This document shows, piece after piece, positions 38,401 through 50,500 of a DNA stretch of 64,000 nt. How positions within the stretch are numbered: position 1 is the stretch's first letter; every line of letters begins with the position of its first letter. The stretch is taken from the NCBI GenBank assembly GCA_013398955.1, contig VWPU01001211.1:54454-118453 (forward strand), given 5' to 3'. The translations under genes were made by a program, and so were the position numbers. The stretch is from Callaeas wilsoni (taxonomy: Eukaryota > Chordata > Aves > Passeriformes > Callaeidae). The notes below the pieces were generated by a model. The model saw only the letters and a program-made list of their open reading frames with translations, made no database searches and was not told the DNA's origin.

Positions 38401-41400
38401 ACAAGAAACTCTCTACTCTGGATTTTACTGTTGGGATTGCAGTAGAAGAGCTGCTGTGAATAAACGAGAGTTTGTGCTGCTCTTCTAAAATATCTCAACA
38501 CCATCATCTGTTTTCATGGATCTATCTTACTTTTTCTTATCTTTATTGAATGGTTACATGGAGAGCAAGATATTTCTCTCCCATATCCTCTATCTGAATA
38601 GCATGAAATGAATGAGTAAAGCCCATGACAGTGATATTTGTGGTGTCAGAGAAAGCTCAGGACATGAGAACTTTATGTAATAATAGTGTCTGATTAAATG
38701 CTTGACCTCTCAATTATTTTTGCAATTGATAGAAAATGAACACAAGAACCTGGCAGAAGCAGAAGACCGAACTCTTTCCCAGGTATTCCAGATCCAGCAA
38801 AAGCTTCCACAATCTTTTACTGCCATTTTTTGTCCTGCCTCAGTCTTCCACACCCACCAAGAACCCCTGTGCTGCAAGCACACCTTGTGAAAATTCCAGG
38901 GAAAGCACACCACTAGAAGAGGCTGAGTCTGTCCATATGGAAAAGCCCCAACCCTAGATATTTATCTTGAGGTGTTATCAAGCCTTTCAATGCATTAAAA
39001 TTTGGATTAAATATTAGAAAGGACAAAAATTTAATGGCAACAGAAGCTTTCTAAAAACAGGCAGATAAATGCAGCAGGTCCTGCCTGTCAGCAGCTGCAA
39101 TTCCCACACATGTGGTTGCTTCTCCCACTACACTTCATTTGGGAGCCCAAAACTGTGAACACCAAGTGCCTGCTGTGATGCTGAAGGCCCAGAGGTCTTC
39201 ATGAGCAGAAAGCTGAGACACCCCCTCCGACTACTGCCAAGTGCGCCAAGGTGGAAAACCACAGCAGCACTCAGACAAGGAGATGGTTTAGAGCAGGAGA
39301 GAGTCTTAGGAGATAATTAGCCATAAATCACTTAATCACAGAAAACACCCAGAAGAGCAAAGCTACTTATTTTGCAACAGTTTTTCAAAATATAGTAATA
39401 ATAATATTATTATTCAATTAGCAGTGTTCTTTAATGACCATATATTCAGTTTCAAGGTCTTACATTCACAAAGTATTTTTCCACTCAATCTTCCCACACT
39501 TCATCTCACACATTTTACAAGCAATCACTGATCTAAATTCCACTTGAGTTATTCTTTACAGCACCACGCACTTAAAAGGTATCAAAGTATTAAACATAGT
39601 ACAACAAACGCTGGTATTTAATTTTGTTATAGAAAATATTTTCATCACCATCCAAAAAGATAATGCAGGTAGCAATTATGATAATAGTGCAGATTATAGA
39701 CTACAGCACTTATAATTTACCTGCTACAATTTTACTATGGCAAGCATTCTGTAAGTCTCCATACTGCATGTCTATTTGCAAATTCACTCTTCAACCTGCC
39801 CTGGCTGATGTTATATGCATTCATACATATTCAAATGAAAACTGAGAAAAGTGAGTACTTATTAGAATGCACGTCACCCAGCAGATATATTAACAGGAAG
39901 CTTTGGGTTATTAGCATTGCCAGGGCAGGACTGCAAAAAGGATCATTGTCAGCCTTGCTGCTCTGGACAGGTTCCAGGGCTGATAATTGCTTTCTGCATG
40001 CTGGAATCATCCCTGCATTTAAAGTCAAGACCTCCAGTTCCCAAATACTGTAAGCCGAAGAAGACTTTGCACCAGCCTGCTGGAGGGACTATCATGTGTT
40101 AAATTACTGCAATACTACAACAGAAAGCAGTGTCACAAGCCACTGCAGTGTACACTGCAGAGATCAGAAGCCTCTAAGTGTAATTTAAAGGTGTCAGTCC
40201 AAAAGGAAAAAAAAAAGGAGGAAAAATATAAGAAGAAAAAAAGTCCCTTCAGTTCTCACAAAGAGCATCCTTAAAAATTTTACTATTAAACCAGAAGTAA
40301 ACTGCAGAGAAAAGGGATTGAAAAAACAAATCCTTTCTATTCTTAATGACTTGGCGGACACTCATCATGTTGATCTTGTTGGCTCATGTTCTTGATTAGC
40401 TTATCCTCAGTATGGTGGAGGAAAACTAAAGAACCAGAGAAAGAAAAAGGTTTCACATTTCTCTTTCAAGACCTCTTGTTAACCTCAGGGTTTTGTGTTG
40501 GGTGTTTTGAATTTTTTTTTGCCTCAGCTGTAAAGACACTAAGAACAAAGAAAATGTCCTTACTCCACATCATCGTGCAGGCACCAGATTCTGTCAAAGT
40601 GATTTGTTACAGAAGCTGACACTTCAACAGGTTTTAAAATAAATTTTAAACAAAATGAGGTGGAAAAAGAAGAAAGAGATTGCGGTGAATGCTCTTCAAA
40701 TAGATGAATGAGACCAGCAACACTGAAGATTCCAGAAAGACTAAGTTTCACACAGTCTAAAGATCCTACATATTATTTTTTAACAGTAAGAGAAATTCAC
40801 TGCTCAAAGGAAAAACTTTGTAAGACTATTTACAACAGCCCATCTGAGCCATCTGCTTGTCAGTGCAAGTGGCTCAATACAGTGCATCTTTTCTAGGCTA
40901 ATCCTAGAAGGCAGAACACCTCTTTTAGAATGGAAAAGCAACACCACAACTTAATAATACCTCATGGAATTATTTGAATTGGAATTATCCTCTTGGATTC
41001 CTGTCTATTTTAAAATATTCCTTTTCCTCACTGGTATTCGCCATGGTATTTTTATTATTTTTCCCATCTCTTTGCAAGGTTTTGGAATCTCTACGTTCAG
41101 TCATGTTGACCCACTGGGTTCACACATCAAACATCTCCCGCAGGTACCACAGCATCGGTCCAGCAGAAAATCCTCCTGAACTTTGTCTTTATCTTCCTGA
41201 GTCAGCCCCAGGAGGAGCAAATTAAAAACACTGAAGGAACTCAGTTCTCTTGGCTGTGAAAGGGAAGGGAAGTGAAGGTTCACATTTTCTGGGGTTTTTT
41301 TTTCATTCAGAAAGTTCCTCTCCTGCTCTTTCCCAAAGAATCTTGACTATATCCCAGGCAAGGAAAGAACTGCAAATATAAAACCATAAATCTAAGAAAA
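35469..41400. other. AT-rich non-coding DNA
   Basis: No identifiable gene. A possible very decayed MIR-type stretch lies around 39470-39530 but is too weak to call. A perfect 18-bp palindrome is at 40143-40160. AT-rich homeodomain-type cores (for example TAATTA at 36995-37000) cluster at 36950-37110. Open frames at 37492-38177 and 38702-38957 do not resemble known proteins. Confidence 0.6.
40143..40160. repeat. Perfect 18-bp palindrome
   Basis: CTGCAGTGTACACTGCAG is fully self-complementary. It contains two PstI-type CTGCAG hexamers around a central TGTACA. No role can be assigned. Confidence 0.9.
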
Positions 41401-41420
41401 AAGGAAAATAAAGAAAAAGG

Positions 41421-41517
41421 AAAAGAAAAAGAAAAAGAAAAAGAAAAAGAAAAAGAAAAAGAAAAAGAAAAAGAAAAAGAAAAAGAAAAAGAAAAAGAAA
41501 AAGAAAAAGAAAAAGAA
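41421..41517 (+). repeat. (GAAAAA)n microsatellite
   Basis: About sixteen near-perfect hexamer units of five A and one G, preceded by a less regular A/G tract from about 41397. The plus strand is purely purine over almost 100 bases. The minus-strand open frame of alternating Leu-Phe at 41303-41530 is an artefact of the repeat. Confidence 0.97.
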
Positions 41518-42371
41518 ATAAAAGACCCAACAGCTTCTTTTGGAATCAGTATAAGACATGACCCTCACCTTTTAATACCATTTGGAGTAGTACCAATTGG
41601 AAAAAAAAACCCAACAAAATAATCTCTTTTAGACCAAGTATGCAAACACCTGCAGCTAGTTAAACAAATTGAGCAGGACATGTTTTGGGGAGCTCTATCA
41701 CAGAGAATTTAAATTTTAAATTTTAGATTTCTAAGGAAAAATGAAACTCTGTTTTCTAGGTGGACTTCATTGCTACCGGAAACTGCACCTCTGCGTAAGA
41801 ATAGAAGAAAATTCACCTAATTTTGGCTATATATGAGATGATTCACTATGCATATTGACAAAAACTATGCTAGGCGCACATCCCTTCCATTACTGGCAGA
41901 ATTATTCGTTTTTCCCTGCTTGGTTTCATTTTCTTCCAACTTTATTTAAAAAAAAAAAACAAACAAAACTATTATCCAAGCGAGACAGCTACTGCTCAGA
42001 GCAGCAACTGGAAAAAAGCATCTAATTTGTTACTAAGTATTCAGCATGATACCAATCACCCAGACAGCTCTCAAAGGGAAAAAATCAAGTATGCATGTCG
42101 TCGGAGAAAATGCACATACTCAGTGACTGCCAAAGTGGAACCTCTCTCTCCCTGTCCTCTCCCTGAGATTATTTTACTTTTATTTTCTACAGAAGAAGCT
42201 GTGGAGAACAAGCAGGGAGCACCATGGTGAGTTCCACACTTAACAAAGTCACCACAAGGACCAACAAGGGCTTTTCCACAGAATCCACCATATGACAAAT
42301 GCAGCTGGATGCAAAGAGCATTCTCAGTTCTCCGTTTGAATCACACATTCTCAGGTTAGTTCACAATTTAT
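41518..42371. other. AT-rich non-coding DNA left of the LTR
   Basis: No gene recognised. It includes an A-rich/C-rich motif at 41601-41620 and an A tract at about 41948-41960. The open frames at 42027-42298 on opposite strands are short and unlike known proteins. Confidence 0.55.
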
Positions 42372-42376
42372 AAAGT
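42372..42376 (+). repeat. Target-site duplication, left copy (AAAGT)
   Basis: The five bases immediately left of the LTR are AAAGT and are repeated immediately right of it at 42930-42934. This marks the insertion site of the retroviral element. Confidence 0.88.
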
Positions 42377-42607
42377 TGTCATAGGTTACAATGTAAGATG
42401 TAACCAAAAGTATGTATTCTATCACCATCTTCAAAAACTGTTAAGATAAGTGTTCTTTGTCTCTTCCATGACCTATCCCTGGTAACTCCCTCCGGGGACT
42501 ATCATCTGCTAATGGGCCATCCAGTCTCACTGCACGACTCATAGAATTACATCATTCGATTGTGAGATGCTCTGCCCAGGGGGAGGAACCAATCATTCCT
42601 CCCTGGA

Positions 42608-42612
42608 TATAA
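42608..42612 (+). promoter_or_regulatory. TATA-like box of the solo LTR
   Basis: TATAA within GGATATAAC, about 230 bp into the LTR. It is the probable core promoter element of the U3 region. It could in principle drive a rightward transcript. Confidence 0.55.
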
Positions 42613-42873
42613 CTTGAGGCCTGGAACACCAGTGCAGCACCAACCACTGGATTCCCAAAGGACAAGAGCTTGACAGCCACCACTGGAGAAGGACCACACC
42701 CTTCCACGGGGTTACCCCTTTGACAGAACCACATCTATCACTCCAACAAGGACTGTAGCCACCATTTAACCAGACTGCTATCACCACCCTGACCAACAGG
42801 GTGCCAGGTCATATCCTGACTCTGTCAGTTTAAGCCAGTGTTTCTATACTATTGCCTTTATTTTAATTTTCCT

Positions 42874-42879
42874 ATTAAA
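42874..42879 (+). terminator. LTR polyadenylation signal
   Basis: ATTAAA, the common variant of AATAAA, followed within about 15 bases by a TTGTTGTTCTG-type GU-rich stretch. Its position near the LTR right end is as expected for the R/U5 region. Confidence 0.5.
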
Positions 42880-42929
42880 TTGTTGTTCTGACCTGGAATC
42901 TCCCACTGGTTTGCTTTCAAACTAGTACA

Positions 42930-42934
42930 AAAGT
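42930..42934 (+). repeat. Target-site duplication, right copy (AAAGT)
   Basis: AAAGT directly follows the LTR's terminal CA and matches the left copy at 42372-42376 exactly. Confidence 0.88.
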
Positions 42935-44996
42935 GTAAAAAAACATACATTTACAGAGGAAGTCACATTTAAGGGGACACTGTGGCCACTAAGACAGATT
43001 TTAGCATAGTCTCCTGCACAGGAGGTTTTAAAATACCTGTAATAATAAAGTGCTAAGAAGATCTCTCCTCTCCTCTCCCAAATGAAAACATCTTGCTTAA
43101 CAGCTTGCATTCTTCAGCAATTAATTTACTTATTCATTCTGGTTACCCCTTAAGCAATTCAAAAGCAGAGCAGTAGAAATTCATAACAGGACAATGAGAG
43201 CCAGAAATTGAAATGGAAATATCATATATTCACTACAGAAAATTTTCAAAAGAGTTTAAAAAGATAAATATGAACCCAGATATCTCTCAGGTTGCAGTTT
43301 TTCCTTTCTCCACGATGTCCTGTGGTGCTTAGGATGCACCTGAACACAATCACAGGCATAAGCAGGTCTCCATCCTTTTCCTGAGTGTGCCTTTATGGGG
43401 GAATACCAGCCCAGCAGCTGCCAAGCTACTTAGAAATGCCTGGGGCACCAACTTTTGTCAAAACCTTCCATTCTATTAAAAAGTGCCCTGTTTGCCCCGT
43501 GGCAGAAGGTCACAGAGGATTGATAGGTCCACTCTCCCGGGCCAGAATTGAAAGGAGAGTTTTACATTTCACAGGCTGTGACATGAGCCTGTATTTTTAA
43601 CTTAGTTATTGCTGAGCAGACAAAAATTGAACCCTGAGCAATTTTCTCTCTTTTCCAAGTGCAAAAATAATTGTCAAACTATTAGTTAGAATTTAAAGTA
43701 TCCAAAGAATCTAAATTTCCTTCCAGCACACCCAAAAGAAGTACCTACCAATTTCTTGAAGACTAAGTCAAATAGTTTTATTTTCTTCTGGAATACAAAG
43801 ATTGGGCTATTCTGACTCATTCTTGAAGTGGTTTTCACACTAATAATGAAACAATGACGAACTGAATGGCTATTTCCTTGTGCCTCATGAGATAGCCAAA
43901 AATTCTGTTTTCCAGGAGAAAATATCAGTTGAGGGATGCATAGTGTGAAGAATGGTTACAGAGCTTATAGTAAGTCCAGAAAGTCCCCAGAAAATCAACT
44001 CTGGTTTTACAGCTATGGAACTGGGCATCTCCTGTAGGATTTGTATGTGCACTGAGGAACATTCACAGGCCGGAATTGTTTGAACACACATCTAAATGGA
44101 AAACTTCTAACAGCATATTACAGGTGAAGTCTCAGTGCAGCATCACCCAACCATTCCCTTACCATGTTAGGGCTTCCAAATTTCTTCCAGTCATCCTCAG
44201 ACCAGCTGCAGTGAAGCAAATCCCTTCTATCAGGAATAACAGTTTCTACAGCTGGCTGTGGAATCCAGGAGCTCTCAACTGCTGACTACTCATAGCCCTG
44301 GGAGAATCTACATCTGAGGAGCCAGTCAGTGTGTTCTGCTCAACGGAACTCATTTCAGAAATTAAATGGGACTAATGTGCAAAAAGAAATGAGGGCAACG
44401 TTTTAATAAAGACTCATCCGGAAACTTCGTATTGGAAAATATTTCAAAAATCTTACATGTGAGGGGCATGTTGTAAAATGGCTTCACACTGGTTTTGGAA
44501 AAGTCTGTGTCTTCAATCATTGCAAATAGTGAAGCGGCAGCTTAGACTGCAAGGTAAAATTGAACTCATAAGGACATAGGTGGGCATTCCCAAGGGACTG
44601 ATGAAGTCACCCAAGCACATGAGATGCCTGACTCCACTGGGAGCAGATTCCCAGAGTATTTACGCAAATTGTATAAGGTGCCTGTCTGCATCTTTTCATG
44701 TTTTATAAACATCTCTGTGAATTTAACCTTGGATATAGTACAGGAAAACCCACACACACACACTAAAAAACAACAACAAAGCCAATTAAAATGAGGCTTC
44801 CAAATTGTATTTTACTTTTTTTTTCCTTTCACATGAAAGTAGAAGATATTATGTTTTACCTTCCTCAAACGAGTGCATTCTAGAAGGGCAAAGCATTGCA
44901 TCCTACGCTTTTATTGGACTGGATCTCAGAACACCCTCCAACAATAATGAACATCACATCACTGCTCTTCTTTAATCTAGATAAGCATCAGCAATA

Positions 44997-45085
44997 TTTT
45001 ATACAGCAGGGAATAGGGGAACACAGGTGTTAAGTGCCTTGCCCAAGGTCACAGAGCATGGCTGTACCAGAGTTAGACATCCATC
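44997..45085 (-). mobile_element. MIR SINE fragment
   Basis: The plus strand carries GTTAAGTGCCTTGCCCAAGG followed by TCACAGAGC, matching the well-conserved MIR core read in reverse complement (roughly 'ggttaagtaacttgcccaaggtcacacagc'). The preceding ATACAGCAGGGAATAGGGGA fits the diverged 'ttacagatgaggaaactgag' segment. MIR elements are very old in amniotes and survive in birds only as scattered fragments. Boundaries are approximate. Confidence 0.75.
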
Positions 45086-45935
45086 CATGACTTTTAAAGA
45101 TGCTGCTGAAGTGATACTGCTCCTCTTCAATTACAAAGCCTTGTAAGTGCTCATGTGCAGCTTGTGAACATCTTTAAAATCCTTCTGAAGAGAAGACCTT
45201 CCATTTCTCTGTTGTGCTGCCTGAAGTGGGGAGCAGACCTGAGGAGAAGGGGAAGGGCTCAACTAGTGTCCAACAGTGCTGTACCTTCCCTTTTTTGCAC
45301 CTAAGTGAGCACCTGACCCGGCCCAGAACTGTGCATGAGAAGAAGGGAAGGCCAGAGGGAATGGCGTGTGCTGAGGTGTCACACCACTCTGTAATCCTTC
45401 TAAAACTAAGAATTATGGACTGTATTAATCTTCCATCACCCCATCTTGCTAGTTAGTCACTTTTCTTAAATGTGGAAATAATGGCCAGAGAGCAGTAAAG
45501 GGTCACTGGATGTTACGGGGACATGGCAGATTTGAGGGCTTTGTTCACATGTCTATTTCTTGGAAATGGGAGAACAATCTACAGCAAAAGAGGGAAAAAA
45601 ACCCAAACCACCTGTATATTATATTTTTTCTCTCCCAGACAGCTTCATGATCTACATTGTTAATACAATGACATAGCTTGTTCCATTCTTCAACTGCTCA
45701 TCACCTGAACTTGGCAGTCTTCGGAAGGCCAAAAATGGAGAGAAGGCAGCCTGTAATTACTCAGGGCAACCCCACCATCTTACTGGTAAGAGAGGCAGAA
45801 AGCATTAATTATTGGATATCTATCTATCTCTTGAAAGAAAGTGGCTACAGTTTCATGACAATATGCTTCTGTTATTATGTCACATCAAAAGTTACCAAAA
45901 CCATCGGTTTTAATCAGTATTTTTCAAGCAAGAAT

Positions 45936-45955
45936 AAGGAATATGCATATTCCTT
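45936..45955. repeat. Perfect 20-bp palindrome with POU-like centre
   Basis: AAGGAATATGCATATTCCTT is completely self-complementary. Its centre ATATGCATAT contains overlapping ATGCATAT/ATATGCAT octamer-like sites of the type bound by POU-domain factors. The flanking bases do not extend the symmetry. Function is not shown. Confidence 0.9.
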
Positions 45956-47487
45956 GTGGTCTTCCAGTCACATTCATTTTTAGCTGTACTGTCCCCTATT
46001 ACCCAAAAAGTACTGTATCAATATTGGGTGTACAGTTCAAATGGGATTAAAGCATTTTGGTGCACAAAGGTAAAGCAGTGGTTTTTTTTATGTGCTTCCC
46101 AGCTACTAAGAGTTTCTGATACACCGATTTATCCTCCTTTAGCAGTTTCATAGTATCTTTCCATAGTTCATTAAAAAGTAACAAGACTAATTAAGCATCA
46201 CTTTGAAAATTCATCATCTGCTAGGGGGAGAAATGTTTCCAAATATCATGGAATAACTCAGTTTTTCTTATTAGAAAAGTGACAGTGTCTGACAGAGAGA
46301 TGAGCTTCCAGCTCTTTTGACTGATATAGCTGTAACCAGAGTGTAGCTGTTGGTGTTATTTACCATTGTTTACCACAAGCTAAAACTTTATTCACAAGAA
46401 TAGTTCTTCATAAATACAAGCAGAGGTGCCAAAAAATTAGATTTAAGGCCCTATTGCCCATAACTGAGCTCTTTATGAATAAGGATTACTTGCAAGAGCA
46501 GAAGGTACCCAAGCAGATCACTAAATCAATACACAGACTCAACCCCAAAAATGAATATATTATAATGAGAACAGGAGAAAAGTAAACAGGGCAAACATTT
46601 GGAGCTGGAGGAGAGTGGTAACAGAGAGTAAACTGCACCTCCCACATCCTCAGTAGTGTAGGAAGAATCAACTTTGTGTGCTGCTGGTAGGAAAGTTGGA
46701 ATATTGCTCCATTAGCACACTCCCATGGCTTCATGCCTTGTCCTCTCCAGAATTCCTCCAGCCATAACCCCTCTCCTCACCTTTTTAGAAGCAGGGGAAA
46801 GGCTGGCGGCAAACAGCTACTTCCAGCAGCTTTCTGATGGCAGAGATTTTCTCTTAATAAGGAGAATTCCCCGGAACATTTCTCGGATTACTTTAAACAG
46901 ACTTTGCACTGTGTGATTCAACTTGCATCACATAAATTTGCCTAGTAAATTTAAGAATTTGGTGCTGTATTATGAAAAGATGTGAATCATCAAAATGAAA
47001 TGCTGAAAAGCCTTACAGGTATAGAAGACAATAAAAATTCACCTTCTCAGGTCCAGCAGGCCCATAAATGCTACATTAGTCTATGTTACATGGCAAAATT
47101 CACAGAAAATAAACTGCAGATGTTGAAAATGAGATCTCTAAGAGGATATTCTTTGACAAGCAGTAAGGGGATTAGAATAATAAATATGAGGTTAGGGTAG
47201 CTGCATTTCAAGCCTTCATAGTTTTGTTAACGGGAAAAATCTACAAGCTGACCTGTCGGCTGGATTACTGGGACAGGTATTGGATCTGAGGTATAATGAT
47301 CACAAAATGGTGTTTACTGATTTCTGCTCATTACCAAGACCCCCGGAACTTGACCATCCATGTTAAGAAGCTACAGGAAGTAGAAGTGTGGGAGAGGACA
47401 ACGTGGAGAAAGTAGGATGCTGCTGGATTATCGTCCTGGCTGATAATGTGTCATATCCATTCTCTAGGCAACATATCTTAATGAAAT

Positions 47488-47523
47488 AAGAGGCACATTT
47501 CATGAAAAAAGAGGCACATTTCA
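47488..47523 (+). repeat. 15-bp direct repeat, 21-bp period
   Basis: AAGAGGCACATTTCA occurs at 47488-47502 and again at 47509-47523 without mismatch. It lies within the 180-codon minus-strand open frame and, being a multiple of three, gives a repeated KCAS-type heptapeptide there. Confidence 0.9.
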
Positions 47524-50500
47524 CAGTGAGAACAGTCTTCCCACAGCCAAATTGGGAAACTGGACAAAGTCCCAGCTCTTGCTCTATTTGTGTGTCTTGG
47601 TTTTCCCCTGAAAACAGGTTCATGGAATAGAAACCAAGTAGGAAAGTGTGGAAGGGTGGCTGGACCTTTATGATATGAGATATTCCCAGATCCTTTAGTT
47701 CAGGTGTAGCTTTTGATAATGCATCACAGGCCATCAGCACTAAAAAAATGCACGTATGCCTTACGTCTGATAAAATATTTAATATGACTGTACTAGAAAT
47801 CCTAATTACGTGTGGAGAGTTTAAAGAAAACCATCCAGATTGGACAGTGACAATTAACCAGCTGTAATGGGGAACAAAGAGAAAATAGCCTGGACTAAGG
47901 AGCAAACAGCAAAGGCATTTACATAATTTACATACATCCTGATCATTTGTAAATCAGGATTGCAAAATACCGAATCTATTAGCCTCACACAGGGTCACCA
48001 GGCATTTGTGTTTTTACTCAACACTTGATTCTGAAGCGATATACACAGGTGTGGGTAGGAATGAAAGTCATCCAGAACTCAAGAAACTCTCGATGTCATA
48101 AAAATAAAAGAAAGCAACCTTATATTTACGAGATTAAAAGTTCCCCTTCAAGCTGTCACCACTCAGACACAGTATATAATTTATTTTGGTTATATCTGAA
48201 AGGACTATATATTGATACTGAGCATTTCCTGAGAAAGTTTTAAAAAGAATGGTCTCTCAGCTGCTTGATTACTTCCCACTGAGACAATTCAAAGAATCAT
48301 AGTTAGTAAGGGCACATCAAACTTAGTCTCAAACAGTAATCAGAGTGGAATCATTTACCCACTCTGTATAAAGAATATTTCTTACCTCTCATTGACTGTC
48401 CAATGTTTGATTTAAAGCAGGATTTTTTCCTCAATTTGATTTGCAATTGACAAGATCAAGAAAGACATTTTTATTCTTTCCTACTCCTATGGAAAATTTC
48501 TGCCTTTGTACTACCTTCAAATACAAGATCATATTTCTTTCATCAATTCATAATTCAAATAAGGCACCCTTTCTTCTCTACAGGCTTACACTGCAACAAT
48601 GCACATTAGTTAGAGATGTCAATGTATGCTTTATTACAAAAGTCAAACTAGGCTTTATTCATAATTTTCTAAATCTCATTAAAGTGTCTTTCATATTGCA
48701 GATAGGATAAAGTAGCACTTTAAACTTTATAACTGGTGCAGGGAATCTATTGCCATCAATAGTTACAGCAGATGACAAAGAAATGCCTTGGGGGTGAGCC
48801 TGCTCAAATGCAGATAAGGTGTCCTGCAATGAATCACTGTCCTCTGCAAGGGACTGTCTTGTTAATAAAAGGTCAGAGATCACAGCATCACTATTTCTCC
48901 AGCGGAAAGAGAAACATGGACTGGATTTTCTTTATCCTTTTTTTTCCTTTTCTCCTCACTGAAGTACTCTCAAGCATCCATTTGTGTTCCCACTGTCTCT
49001 GGTTTGCAGATGAGTGCTGCCTTTTGAGACAGCACAATTGTGTGATGCATTTCTAACTAGCCAGGGCTGCTACAGAGTTGGACTGCACGCATCTCAGACT
49101 GCTTTGCAGGATGTGATTCAGCTCCACTTTTGTTGTTAAGAACACACCTTTCTCAGTAACACAAAGCCTCCATTTTTAAAACTAGGCTAATACCAAAAGA
49201 TATGCCTTGGAGGACATTTCTAATCAAGGATTATCCTCTAAGCCTGTCAGTTATGGCACTTTTATTACTCTTGACTAATTCCACTACATTTTCTGAATGA
49301 GAACATAATAATAAAGGTTTCTTTGTATATAACTTACCAATTTATATGTGGCAGTCAAGGTGAAGTTTCCATTTAAAACGTTTTTTAGCCTCAGGCTCTA
49401 ATTCAGCAAAGAACTTAAGATCATGATCAAGTGCTTTGCGGCACCAGCATTTTGGTGGGTCAATCTTGGCTCCACAGTAATTTCACAACCTAAAATTACA
49501 TAAACACCAATCACAGCTAGTTAATTCTTCTCATTTAAGTTTGAATTTGGCCAGAAGTCTGGGGATACCCCAAATATGCCAATATGTTTTTATCACAATA
49601 GTTTACCTAGTGAAATTTGCCATCAAAAACTCCAGGGCAGCCATTCATATATTTAGACTGAAAAGACAGTACAGGTATAAGAGCTCCAGCTAGCCAGGAA
49701 ATATTTCCCAACAACATCATATATAATTGGTATAATCCTGTTTAAAATTATCAAATGCACTCTAGGGAGCCTGCTCCCAGAATAAAGCAATCCAAAACAC
49801 ACTGACAATCAGGTCCCAGAGATAATCCTTATTATTGCATTTTGCAGAAATTCTTTTTCAAAGTCATCCAAAAGCAGCAGGGCTGCAGAAGTCAACAGGA
49901 TAAACGGAAAACCTTCCCTGAGAAACCTTCTTGACTGACAGATGGGAGTGAAGGGGAGATGCAGCAGAGCTGGGATTCCAAAGGAAGCATCTGGTCACTG
50001 CTAAATGGATTTTATCAAGAGCGGAGGATTAGATTTCATTAACCTATACAGATACACTAGGTACAATTCACCTTAGCAGAGCAGCACATTTTACACTATA
50101 GCAGACTTACAAGACTGTTAAAGTGTTGTGTGGGTCTTGTCCTGATATGAAATTCTGGGAAGAAAGGGAAATAATAAAGGAGAATCTTGAAAGGCAGTTT
50201 CTCTCACCTGCTTTTCAATTTTCTTGTTAGAGACTTACATTACAGCTCCACCTAATCTGACCTCATCCTTCCCCTAGAGAAATCTCACCATTTTAAAAGG
50301 ATGTTTCTCAGCTGGCCAGTTATTTATTATGTAAGCAGAGAACACACTCCACACAATATTTGATGCTTCTGATACCTAAGAACTGCCAGAGAACACCAAC
50401 CTTGCAGTCTAGAACGGAATGGCAGAGGGAATCTCTCATTAAAGCCCCCTTTGGTCTCAGTACAATTGTTGGATTAATCACTTGGAATGGCAGCCATAGA

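Larger units (their letters stand above)
42377..42929 (+). mobile_element. Solo LTR of an endogenous retrovirus (ERVL-like)
   Basis: A 553-bp block begins TG (TGTCATAGG) and ends CA (CTAGTACA), flanked by perfect 5-bp repeats AAAGT. Inside are a TATA-like box (TATAA at 42608-42612, in GGATATAAC) and a polyadenylation signal ATTAAA (42874-42879), in the order and spacing expected of U3-R-U5. No second LTR, primer-binding site, polypurine tract or gag/pol/env remnant is adjacent, so this is a solo LTR left by recombination between the two LTRs. A 5-bp duplication fits class III (ERVL) elements, though some class I elements also give 4-5 bp. The sequence agrees with an LTR I associate with songbird genomes; I do not assign a family name. 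Intact ends and duplication suggest a fairly young insertion. Antisense open frames at 42552-42796 are by-products. Confidence 0.92.

Noticed and set aside
38702..38890. Charged helical peptide that might be an exon (ENEHKNLAEAEDRTLSQ)
   Set aside because: An AG precedes it and a GT follows, but no protein family was recognised and no adjoining exon could be found.
39470..39530. Possible MIR-type sequence (CACTCAATCTTCCCACACTT...ATTTTACAAG)
   Set aside because: The resemblance is too weak, with an internal stretch missing relative to the MIR pattern, so I did not list it as a feature.
41303..41530. 75-codon Leu-Phe repeat protein on the minus strand
   Set aside because: It is a translation of the (GAAAAA)n microsatellite.
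42552..42796. Two antisense open frames of 60 and 67 codons
   Set aside because: They are fully inside the solo LTR and antisense to it, and are not related to gag, pol or env.
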